A DNA stretch of 64,000 nt from Defluviimonas salinarum (GTDB taxonomy: Bacteria > Pseudomonadota > Alphaproteobacteria > Rhodobacterales > Rhodobacteraceae), in assembly GCF_026013545.1 (NCBI RefSeq), contig NZ_JAPDOG010000015.1, forward strand, positions 1 to 64,000. The letters run 5' to 3'. How positions within the stretch are numbered: position 1 is the first letter of the stretch; each line of letters begins with the position of its first letter. Made by a program: the position numbers and the translations under genes. The notes beneath the pieces are model-generated. The model was given only the letters and a program-made list of their open reading frames with translations, did not search any database and had not been told where the DNA came from. Positions 57,267-64,000 of the stretch are shown here, one piece after another.

Positions 57267-58025
57267 TCAGAACCGCGTGACGGTGATCCCGGCGCCCTCA
57301 AGCGCGCTTCGCACCTCTCGCGCGATCGCCACCGCCTCCGGCGTATCGCCATGCAGGCAGATCGTGTCGATCCGGGTCGGAATGCGCTTGCCGCTGTCGG
57401 CGATGATCGCGCCGGCCCGGACCATCTCGACCATCCGCGCCGCCGCGTGGGCGGGATCGTGGATCACCGCGCCCGCTTTCGCGCGGTCGACGAGGGTCGC
57501 GTCGTCCTCGTAGGCGCGGTCGGCGAAGATCTCGGCCGCGTAGGGACAGCCCATCTCGCGCACGACCACCTCCATCGCCGTCGCGGCGAGCACCATGATC
57601 ACGAGATCGGGCTCCACCTCCAGGGCCGCCGCGTAGCAGAGCCGCGCGAGGGCCGCGTCTTCCGAGGCCATGTTCGACAGCGCCCCATGAAGCTTCAGAT
57701 GCCGGAGCTGCCCGCCCGCGGCCCGCGCCATCGCGCTCGCCGCGCCGACCTGGTAGCGGATCGCGTTGGCGAGGCTCTCGCCCGGCAGATGCATCCGCCG
57801 GCGGCCGAATCCCTGAAGATCGGGAAAGCCCGGATGCGCGCCGATTCCCACGCCCTTTTCGACCGCGAGGCGCATGGTTTGCGCCATCACGTCCGGGTCG
57901 CCGGCATGAAAGCCGCAGGCGATATTGGCCGAGGTGACAATGTCGAGAAGTGCGGCGTCGTCGCCGAGGCTCCAGCGCCCGTAGCCCTCGCCCATGTCGG
58001 AATTGAGATCGACCGTCGCCGTCAT
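57267..58025 (-). CDS. pxpA: 5-oxoprolinase subunit A (LamB/YcsF family)
   Basis: PxpA, with PxpB and PxpC, hydrolyses 5-oxoproline (pyroglutamate) to glutamate with ATP. The 252-residue product has the N-terminal VDLNSDMGEGYGRWSLGDD, SANIACGFHAGDP, GAHPGFPDLQGFGRR and LHGDTPEAV of the LamB/YcsF family. It overlaps pxpC by 4 bases (ATGA). The genes read pxpB-pxpC-pxpA. Confidence 0.95.
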   Translation of the reverse strand: MTATVDLNSDMGEGYGRWSLGDDAALLDIVTSANIACGFHAGDPDVMAQTMRLAVEKGVGIGAHPGFPDLQGFGRRRMHLPGESLANAIRYQVGAASAMARAAGGQLRHLKLHGALSNMASEDAALARLCYAAALEVEPDLVIMVLAATAMEVVVREMGCPYAAEIFADRAYEDDATLVDRAKAGAVIHDPAHAAARMVEMVRAGAIIADSGKRIPTRIDTICLHGDTPEAVAIAREVRSALEGAGITVTRF

Positions 58026-59050
58026 GCCCCGTCCTCCCCGTCCAGATCGGCACCCGCTGTGACGCCTCCGATCAGTTGATATGCCAAAAGATCGGCAATG
58101 TCGCCGGGATCGCGCAGCAGCGGCCGGATCGCCCCCCCGAAGCGCGCCGCGCCGCGCCCCTGCCGGTGGAGGTCGGCCAGAGCCTCCTCGCGGGTGACGA
58201 AACGGAAGCGAAGCCGCGTTCCCGGCGCCGCCTGCGCCACGACGGGCAGGTCCTGCGGCACCACGGTGCCGATCCGTGGATAGCCCCCCATCGTCTGGCA
58301 TTCGGGCAGAAGCACATAGGGCGTGCCGTCGCCGGTCATCTGGATGTCGCCCGGCACGATGATCTCCGAGACGATGGACAACTGCCCCTCGGTCGCAGCG
58401 AACGGCGCGCCGTCATGGACGAGCCGCACTCCCTGCCGGTTGCCGCGCGCATCGCGGGTGAAGGTCGCCGCTGCGAAGCGGTCGCGCTCCGCCGCGGAGA
58501 AAAGCCCGGTCTGGGCCGAGGGCACGACCCCTACCGTGCCGCCGCTGAAGCGATCCGCGACCGCGATCCCGAGGCCCGGCCGCGTCGGTCCCGCCTCGCC
58601 AACCGGCAGCCGGTCGCCCGACCCGACCGCCGCGCCAAGCCCGGCCGTCAGATGCGCCGAGCGGCTGCCCATCACCGGGGCCGTCGCGATGCCGCCCGCG
58701 ACATGGAGATAGCCGTAGACCCCGGCCTTCGCGCCACCGATCACGAGCCGCTGTCCCTGCCCCAGCCTGTGCGTCGCGTTCCAGGCAAGGGGAACGCCGT
58801 CTAGCGTCGCGGCCATCGACGCACCCGTCAGCGCGATGATGAGGTCGCCTTCCGCCTCGAACGTCCCGCCCGACATCGCCATCTCGACCGCGGCGCAATC
58901 CTCCGTCTGGCCGAGCAAGGCTGCGCCCTCGGCAAGCGCCAGCACATCGGCCGCGCCGCCGCGCGACAACCCTTGGGCGAGCCAGCCCGGCCGACCCCGG
59001 TCCTGCACCGTCACGCCGGGTCCGGCGGCAAGGACAAGGAGCGCGCTCAT
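58022..59050 (-). CDS. pxpC: 5-oxoprolinase subunit C (biotin-dependent carboxyltransferase-like, KipA family)
   Basis: This 342-residue protein begins MSALLVLAAGPGVTVQDRGRPGW and has the DxGR and GLSRGGAADVLA segments, LTGASMAATLDG, and MGGYPRIGTVV near the C-terminus, all typical of the KipA/PxpC family. It acts with PxpB, probably in phosphorylating 5-oxoproline. ATG at 59050 overlaps the pxpB stop by 4 bases. Confidence 0.94.
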   Translation of the reverse strand: MSALLVLAAGPGVTVQDRGRPGWLAQGLSRGGAADVLALAEGAALLGQTEDCAAVEMAMSGGTFEAEGDLIIALTGASMAATLDGVPLAWNATHRLGQGQRLVIGGAKAGVYGYLHVAGGIATAPVMGSRSAHLTAGLGAAVGSGDRLPVGEAGPTRPGLGIAVADRFSGGTVGVVPSAQTGLFSAAERDRFAAATFTRDARGNRQGVRLVHDGAPFAATEGQLSIVSEIIVPGDIQMTGDGTPYVLLPECQTMGGYPRIGTVVPQDLPVVAQAAPGTRLRFRFVTREEALADLHRQGRGAARFGGAIRPLLRDPGDIADLLAYQLIGGVTAGADLDGEDGA

Positions 59051-59814
59051 GGGATCGGCTCCGCCACCGCGCCGCCATTGTCCGGATTCGCCGCCCGCAG
59101 GTCGGCAAGCTCCTCGGCCGCGATGGGCACGAAACGGACCTCGTCGCCGGAGCGGAGCGGGAACGGCTCCGCCGCCTCGGGTCGGAAGCCGCGGAAGCCG
59201 GTCTGGCCAACATGCCGCCAGCCGGTCGGCGTCGCGGTCGGAAAGACGATGAGCTGGCGGACCGCGATGACCAAGGCGCCTGCCGGGATGCGCGGCGTGA
59301 CCCCGGTCTGGCGCGGAATGTCCCACTGCGCCGGCAATGTGCCCATGTAGGGAAGGCCCGGCGCGAAGCCGATCGTCAGCACCCGGACGGGCGCTGCGGT
59401 CAGTTCGGCGACCGCCTCCTCGGACGTGCGTCCGGCGAGTGCCGCCGCCTCGGCAAGCTGCGGCCCGTACTCGCCACCGAAGACGGTCGGGATCCGCCAG
59501 AGCCGCCGTCCCGTGGGCAGGCCCACCGCATACCAGTCGCGGCTGTCGAGCAGCGCCCGGAGCCGCGTTTCGATCGCGGCAAGGTCGGTCTCGAAGGGGT
59601 CGAACCGCAAGAAGACCGAGGCGAGCGAGGCCGCCGTCTCCTCGACATCGGCCCAGCCCTCGGCCTCGACCGCCGAGCGAAAGGCGACGGCCGCACGGTT
59701 CGCGCGCTCGTCGAGACGGCCGGCAAAGCTCACCAGCAGTCCCGTCAGCCCCATCGTGGCCAGCCGCGGATAGGCCGCGTCTTCCGGCCGGATTGCGGTT
59801 TCGGCGTCAGGCAT
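59047..59814 (-). CDS. pxpB: 5-oxoprolinase subunit B (KipI family)
   Basis: This 255-residue protein has the KipI-type core TIGFAPGLPYMGTLPAQ and PRIPAGALVIAVRQLIVFPTATPTGWRHVG near the C-terminus, with PVCYG-like sequence replaced by PTVFGGEYGPQL in the middle. It is the first gene of the pxp set, about 75 bases downstream of the DUF3726 gene, so both groups may share a transcript. Confidence 0.93.
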   Translation of the reverse strand: MPDAETAIRPEDAAYPRLATMGLTGLLVSFAGRLDERANRAAVAFRSAVEAEGWADVEETAASLASVFLRFDPFETDLAAIETRLRALLDSRDWYAVGLPTGRRLWRIPTVFGGEYGPQLAEAAALAGRTSEEAVAELTAAPVRVLTIGFAPGLPYMGTLPAQWDIPRQTGVTPRIPAGALVIAVRQLIVFPTATPTGWRHVGQTGFRGFRPEAAEPFPLRSGDEVRFVPIAAEELADLRAANPDNGGAVAEPIP

Positions 59815-59888
59815 CGCGCAGTCGGCGCTCCCGGATCGGTTGGTTCCGGTTCAGTTCACCGCAACCCGACGCCGACGGCAAGGGCCGC

Positions 59889-60572
59889 TCAGTCGTTGTC
59901 GAGATTGCCTGCCCCGGCGCCCGCGCGCGACTTCTCGGAGGCCGGCACCGTCGTGCGGAGCGCGAAACCGTCGAGAAGCGCCCAGTCGTCATGCGAGAGC
60001 CAGCGCCCGGACTGGCGCGCGACCGGCGCCGCGCCCGCGGCACCGGCGATCTCGACCGTCGCTTCGGCGAACCCGGCCAGCGCCTCCAGATCGGCGCCCG
60101 CCCCCGGCCCTTCCGGTCCGACCGTCACCCGGCCGCCCGGCCAGGTGAGCGCGACGGACGCGCCGCAGCCCTCCGCGACCAGCGCCAGGAACGGCAGGAT
60201 CAGCACCGGCCAGGCGAGACCTTCAAGCCGCAGCTCCGGCGGGATGGCGCCGGCCCGGTCGGAAAGTGCCGCGCCTGCCGCGATCGGGCAAAGCGCGCCA
60301 CCGGCGCGGCCACGCCAGACGCCCGAGCCGATCTCCGGTGCCGCGCCAACCCCAGCCTGTATACGGGCGCCGAGCCGCTCCGGCCCCGGCAGCCCCGCCG
60401 CGGCGAGCCAGCGCGCGGCGAAGGCGGCCTCCTCGGCCAGCCCCCATTCCATGCCGGCGCCGCGCGCCGCCTTGAAGCAGAGGCTCTGGATCTCCGGCAG
60501 CGTCAGCCGCGCACCGCCCTTTTCGGGAACCGCCACACCGGCCTGGGTGGGATCGTTCGCGATCTCGCTCAT
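59889..60572 (-). CDS. DUF3726 family protein
   Basis: This 227-residue protein resembles DUF3726 members: the N-terminal LPEIQSLCFKAARGAGMEWGLAEEAAFAARWLAAAGLPG is the typical family opening. No catalytic motif, signal peptide or membrane segment is seen. DUF3726 has no known function. It overlaps the 559-residue gene by 4 bases and in this window is always paired with it and with the BCCT transporter. Confidence 0.78.
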   Translation of the reverse strand: MSEIANDPTQAGVAVPEKGGARLTLPEIQSLCFKAARGAGMEWGLAEEAAFAARWLAAAGLPGPERLGARIQAGVGAAPEIGSGVWRGRAGGALCPIAAGAALSDRAGAIPPELRLEGLAWPVLILPFLALVAEGCGASVALTWPGGRVTVGPEGPGAGADLEALAGFAEATVEIAGAAGAAPVARQSGRWLSHDDWALLDGFALRTTVPASEKSRAGAGAGNLDND

Positions 60573-62248
60573 GCCCGCTCTCCTTCCTTCGTCATCTCAT
60601 CGGGATAAGGCATCCCCTGACAGAGCGCGATCCGCACCCAGCGGTCCGAGCGCGGGTCGAAATGGGTGGCCCCAAAATACGCGAGCTTGCAGCGCAGAAG
60701 GTCGATCGGCAGCATGTCGGACGCGATCAGGTTGTCGCGGATCTCGGCATAGGGGTGCCGCATCGCCATCTGCAGCCGCCGCGCCATGAAGCGGTGCTCG
60801 GGATGGGCAAGGAGGAAGGCCGCCAGACTGTCCTCGCCCTTCCAGCCATCAAGCGCACGCGCCATGTCGGCGGCGAGCCAGCCGATGCAGAGCGGAAGCT
60901 CGCGCTCGGCTCCGTCCTCCTCGAACCGCTCGCCGAGACGGGGTTCGAGCTTTTCCTCCGAGACATACCAGAACCGCGCGATCTGGCTCCGGTCGGCATA
61001 GTCGGTGTCGATTGCCCAGCCGTAATGCCCGGCCAGCGCCGCCCGCGTCGCGGAGGCGGACATCGACCCGTCGATGCGGTGGATCGCGCCTTCCTCGGCG
61101 TCCATGCAATCGGCAAGGCCGTCGATGAGCGCGCCATGCGGCTCCAGCATCATCGCCAGCAGCGCCTCCTGGCCCTCGAGCGTGAGCGTCTCCGCACCCC
61201 AGCGCCAGAGCGCGTCCCAGGGGCGGGCGCCCGCTCCCGGCCAGGTTTCCAGATATTCGCCGATCCGGTCGATGTCGCCTCCGAGATCGGCGAGCTTCTC
61301 GATCTGGATCGGGTGTTCGCTGCGCCAATGAGCGTGGTTGGCACGCGCCGCATCGAGCGCGGCGCGCAGGCCCGCGACCTCGGCCGCGCCGGCGCTCTCC
61401 TGCGCGCGGACCCGCGCCAGAGCCTCCTCGCGCGACGCCACCCAGTTGTTCAGAAGCATCGGGTGACGGATCAGGAACGGCGCCATGCCGAGCCCGGTCG
61501 AATTGCCGACCCCGAGACAGCGGCGCAGGTCGGGCGCGAGCCGCACCGCCTTCGTGCCGCCCTTCTGGGCGGCGAGATGTTCGACGAGATCGACGGTGAA
61601 GGCACGGGTGAGCCAGACCGACAGCATCTCGGCCTGGAACGGTCCCTTCATCTCGGGCCGCCAGGCGAGGACCGAGCGGTCCGCCGCGCCGAACTTGCCC
61701 GAGCCGTAGACCGCCGTCGTCCGCATCAGGTAGCCGACGGCGTCGATCTCGGCCGCGTCGGGCTGCTCGCCCTCGGCAAGCCGCGAAACGATATGATCGA
61801 AGAGCCGGACCGACCGGTTGGCGCGGCTGAGCGACAGCTCGCTTTCAGCGATGCGCCCGGCCTCCTGCAGGGGCACATTGGCCTGGAGCCGATCGAGATC
61901 GGCCGTCGTGGGCGTGCCGTCGAACAAAGCGAAGGTCGCGTCCCAGGCGGTGGCGATCACCCGGTCGGAGCGCATGTCCGCGGGCAGGTCATGGGCGAAG
62001 GCGACGAGCGAGTAGGTCCGCTCCGGCCCGATGGCGCGGTAGACGGCGCGGCCGACGCCCTTGGCGTCCATCTCCCAGACCGGGCGGTCGAAGCGCCAGC
62101 CTTCGTCGCGCATGCGCCGGAGGAGAACCCGCAGGAACGAGAGCCGTGTCGGATGGGCGCTGCCCATGCGCGCGAGCCGCATCACCTCGGCGGGGTCGCG
62201 GCGAAAGCTCGCGACATTTCCGGCGGCATCCTTCGCAGTGACGGTCAT
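60569..62248 (-). CDS. Unknown conserved protein, 559 residues
   Basis: I do not recognise a characterised family. The product (MTVTAKDAAGNVASFRRDPA) is soluble, largely helical and has no signal peptide. Stretches that look conserved include TRLSFLRVLLRRM, YSLVAFAHDLPADMRSDRV, YLMRTTAVYGSGKFG, RCLGVGNSTGLGMAPFLIRHP and HFDPRSDRWVRIALCQG. GGGAGGAGAG precedes the ATG closely. It is coupled to the DUF3726 gene (4-base overlap) and lies 51 bases after the BCCT transporter gene, so the three form an operon. Confidence 0.85.
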   Translation of the reverse strand: MTVTAKDAAGNVASFRRDPAEVMRLARMGSAHPTRLSFLRVLLRRMRDEGWRFDRPVWEMDAKGVGRAVYRAIGPERTYSLVAFAHDLPADMRSDRVIATAWDATFALFDGTPTTADLDRLQANVPLQEAGRIAESELSLSRANRSVRLFDHIVSRLAEGEQPDAAEIDAVGYLMRTTAVYGSGKFGAADRSVLAWRPEMKGPFQAEMLSVWLTRAFTVDLVEHLAAQKGGTKAVRLAPDLRRCLGVGNSTGLGMAPFLIRHPMLLNNWVASREEALARVRAQESAGAAEVAGLRAALDAARANHAHWRSEHPIQIEKLADLGGDIDRIGEYLETWPGAGARPWDALWRWGAETLTLEGQEALLAMMLEPHGALIDGLADCMDAEEGAIHRIDGSMSASATRAALAGHYGWAIDTDYADRSQIARFWYVSEEKLEPRLGERFEEDGAERELPLCIGWLAADMARALDGWKGEDSLAAFLLAHPEHRFMARRLQMAMRHPYAEIRDNLIASDMLPIDLLRCKLAYFGATHFDPRSDRWVRIALCQGMPYPDEMTKEGERA

Positions 62249-62299
62249 TCTCTCCTCCCTTGGGTGGGGTCCGGGCGAGTGCCGCCCGGACCGTTCATA

Positions 62300-63847
62300 T
62301 CATTTCCGCCCCAGCGCCAGCGTGATCCGGAGCGCGTCCCAGAGCGAGGGTAGCAGGATCAGCGACACCGGCACCGCGGTGACGACGATGAAGCTTTGCA
62401 GCTTGCCGATGCCGCCCGATCCGGTCGAGATCAGCACCACCGCCATCACCGCCATCGCGAGGCCCCAGAACACGCGCAGGGTGGCGGGCGGGGTTTCGTC
62501 CTTCGACATCGTCGTCGCGACGACGAAGCTCATCGAGTCGCCGGTTGTGGCCACGAAGATCAGCGTGAGCACGAGGAACAGGAGCGACAGGATGAAGCCC
62601 ATCGGCATCGCCTGGGTGATCGCCAGAAGCCCGGCGGGCAGGTTGAAGCCCTCGAACGGGCCAGAGATGACGCCCGGCGTCGCGAGTTCGAGCGTGATGC
62701 CGGTGCCGCCGATGATCGTGAACCAGAAGTTGGTGATCAGGGGCGCCACGATCGACAGCATCAGCACGACCTGGCGGATCGAGCGGCCACGGCTGACCTT
62801 GGCGACGAAGATCGCCATCAGCGGCCCGTAGCCGAGGAACCAGCCCCAGAAGAACACCGTCCACCAGCCGAGCCAGCCCGGCTCGCCGAAGAGGCCGGCC
62901 TCGCCGCGGTACATCGACATGCCGACGAAGTTCGAGAGATAAGTCTCCATGCCGTTGAAGAAGCCGGAGAAGATGGCCCCCGTCGGCCCTGCGACCAGCA
63001 TGAAGATCAGGAGTGCCGCGGCCAGCACCACGTTGATCTTCGACAGGAGCTGGATGCCCTTCGAAAGCCCCGAGACCGCCGAGAGCGTGTAGATCCCGGC
63101 GAGCGCGACGATGATGATCATCTGCAGCGCCAGCCCGTCCGGCATCCCGAAGAGCGCGCCAAGCCCGTAGGAGACCTGGAGTCCGAGGAAACCGATCGGC
63201 CCGACCGTGCCGGCGACGACCGCGATCACCGAGGTCGCGTCGGCGATGAGCCCGATCGGTCCGTTGATCGCCTTGTCGCCGAAGACCGGATAGAGCAGCG
63301 TCCGCGGCGCGAGCGGCAGGCCCTTGTCGTAGTGGTAATGCATCAGCATCACCGTGGTCAGCGAGCCGAGGATCGCCCAGGCGAGGAAGCCCCAGTGCAG
63401 GAAGGACTGCGCCAGCGCCACCTCGGCGCGGCGCGCCGGATCGGCGCTGAGGTCGCCGAAGAGCGGCGGGTTCGAGAGGAAATGCGCGATCGGCTCACCA
63501 GCGGCCCAGAACACGCCGCCGCCCGCAAGGAGCGTGCACATGATCATCGAGGCCCACTGGAAATAGGTGAACTCCGGCGTCGCGCGCGCGCCGAGGATCG
63601 CCTTGCCGCCCGGCAGGACGCAGAGGACGAGGCTGATCACGAAGGTCGCGAGCAGGAGGAGTTGCCAGTAGAGGCCAAAATACTTCGCCGAAACCGCGAA
63701 GCCCCAGTCGACGGCGGCCGACAGCGCGTCGAGATCGAAGAGCGCCAGAGCGCAGAAGAGCAGGATGAACCCACCCGTGGCCGCAAAGAGCGGCCTGTCG
63801 ATGCGGCTTGCGCTCCGCGCCCCGCTGGTTGCCGTGACATCGCTCAT
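62300..63847 (-). CDS. BCCT family transporter
   Basis: This 515-residue betaine/choline/carnitine-type transporter has 12 membrane helices. Conserved features are the GGGVFWAAGEPIAHFLSNPP loop, the aromatic GWWTVFFWGWFLGYGPLMAIFVAKVSRGRSIRQV segment (substrate-site tryptophans and the helix 8-9 loop) and ATTGDSMSFVVATTMS. Members import quaternary ammonium or sulfonium compounds using Na+ or H+. The short N- and C-terminal tails suggest uptake for metabolism rather than an osmosensing carrier such as BetP. GGAGG stands 6 bases upstream of the ATG. Confidence 0.93.
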   Translation of the reverse strand: MSDVTATSGARSASRIDRPLFAATGGFILLFCALALFDLDALSAAVDWGFAVSAKYFGLYWQLLLLATFVISLVLCVLPGGKAILGARATPEFTYFQWASMIMCTLLAGGGVFWAAGEPIAHFLSNPPLFGDLSADPARRAEVALAQSFLHWGFLAWAILGSLTTVMLMHYHYDKGLPLAPRTLLYPVFGDKAINGPIGLIADATSVIAVVAGTVGPIGFLGLQVSYGLGALFGMPDGLALQMIIIVALAGIYTLSAVSGLSKGIQLLSKINVVLAAALLIFMLVAGPTGAIFSGFFNGMETYLSNFVGMSMYRGEAGLFGEPGWLGWWTVFFWGWFLGYGPLMAIFVAKVSRGRSIRQVVLMLSIVAPLITNFWFTIIGGTGITLELATPGVISGPFEGFNLPAGLLAITQAMPMGFILSLLFLVLTLIFVATTGDSMSFVVATTMSKDETPPATLRVFWGLAMAVMAVVLISTGSGGIGKLQSFIVVTAVPVSLILLPSLWDALRITLALGRK

Positions 63848-63911
63848 CCGTTTCCTCCCTGAAGCGTGTCTGTCCCCGGCCGCCCCTGGGGACGGCCCTC
63901 CCCCATCGTGT

Positions 63912-64000
63912 CTAGCCGCCCGTCGCCGGGCCGAAGCTTTCCCCGAAGAATCTCATCCAGTTGCCGCCCATCACCTGGGCGACCTCGGCCTCGGACATGC
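63912..64000 (-). CDS. Peptidase M19 (membrane dipeptidase-like), 3' end only
   Basis: The last 28 codons of a minus-strand gene are visible, ending MSEAEVAQVMGGNWMRFFGE and then SFGPATGG and TAG. The (I/V)-x-G-G-N-W/F-x-R-[FV]-F ending is the typical C-terminus of the M19 renal-dipeptidase family, a zinc amidohydrolase group. The rest lies outside the window. It is 64 bases upstream of the BCCT transporter and on the same strand, so it probably belongs to the same operon. Confidence 0.7.
   Translation of the reverse strand, partial: MSEAEVAQVMGGNWMRFFGESFGPATGG

Overview
The window is about 64 kb of GC-rich chromosome from an alphaproteobacterium, most likely of the Rhodobacter/Paracoccus-type Rhodobacterales. 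This is inferred from several signs: an extended division and cell-wall (dcw) cluster carrying DUF2484 genes between murC and murB, a DUF1127 gene followed by an array of CCUCCUCC-loop hairpins (the CcsR or 'cuckoo' RNA arrangement known from Rhodobacter sphaeroides), an FnrL-type operator at a universal-stress gene, and DUF3726 and BCCT genes. The species cannot be named from sequence alone.

Layout. (1) 1-19972, minus strand: dcw cluster read mraZ-rsmH-ftsL-ftsI-murE-murF-mraY-murD-GFA gene-ftsW-murG-murC-two DUF2484 genes-murB-ddl-ftsQ-ftsA-ftsZ (ftsZ runs off the left edge). Most junctions overlap by 1-4 bases. A small membrane-protein gene on the opposite strand (11869-12291) separates mraY from murD. 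(2) 19973-20635: leader and promoter region of the cluster, with three 10-bp-spaced GGGA repeats resembling a MraZ operator and two clear inverted repeats. (3) 20636-26229: Mrp/ApbC-type Fe-S carrier, DUF1127 gene plus hairpin array, UvrD/PcrA helicase, and an FMN-dependent alpha-hydroxy-acid dehydrogenase. (4) 26391-33495: pyruvate carboxylase, a small unknown gene, tRNA-Gly(GCC), a UspA gene with an FNR box, a hotdog thioesterase and a HAD phosphatase. (5) 33592-57254: a surface-polysaccharide locus. One minus-strand operon of nine genes runs from UDP-glucuronate decarboxylase at 52662 down to a GT4 glycosyltransferase at 42186. A plus-strand operon of four genes (37099-42189) converges on it. 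At the ends lie a nucleotide-sugar dehydrogenase, an FAD oxidoreductase and the dTDP-rhamnose genes rfbC-rfbB-(ydjM-like)-rfbD-rfbA. (6) 57267-64000, minus strand: the 5-oxoprolinase genes pxpB-pxpC-pxpA, then upstream of them a separate module made of a DUF3726 gene, a 559-residue unknown protein, a BCCT transporter and the 3' end of a peptidase M19 (membrane dipeptidase-like) gene.

How it fits together. Region 1 builds lipid II and the divisome. Region 5 makes activated sugars (UDP-uronic acid, UDP-xylose, dTDP-rhamnose), assembles them with at least four glycosyltransferases and exports them with a Wzx-type flippase. Region 6 scavenges 5-oxoproline and probably imports and processes a quaternary-amine or similar compound. 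The most remarkable element is the CCUCCUCC hairpin array at 22173-22516. Its type is known, but here it has seven pyrimidine-loop hairpins behind one DUF1127 gene and a good RpoH-like promoter. The least understood protein-coding elements are the DUF3726/559-residue module and a GMC oxidoreductase carrying a four-cysteine iron-sulfur signature.
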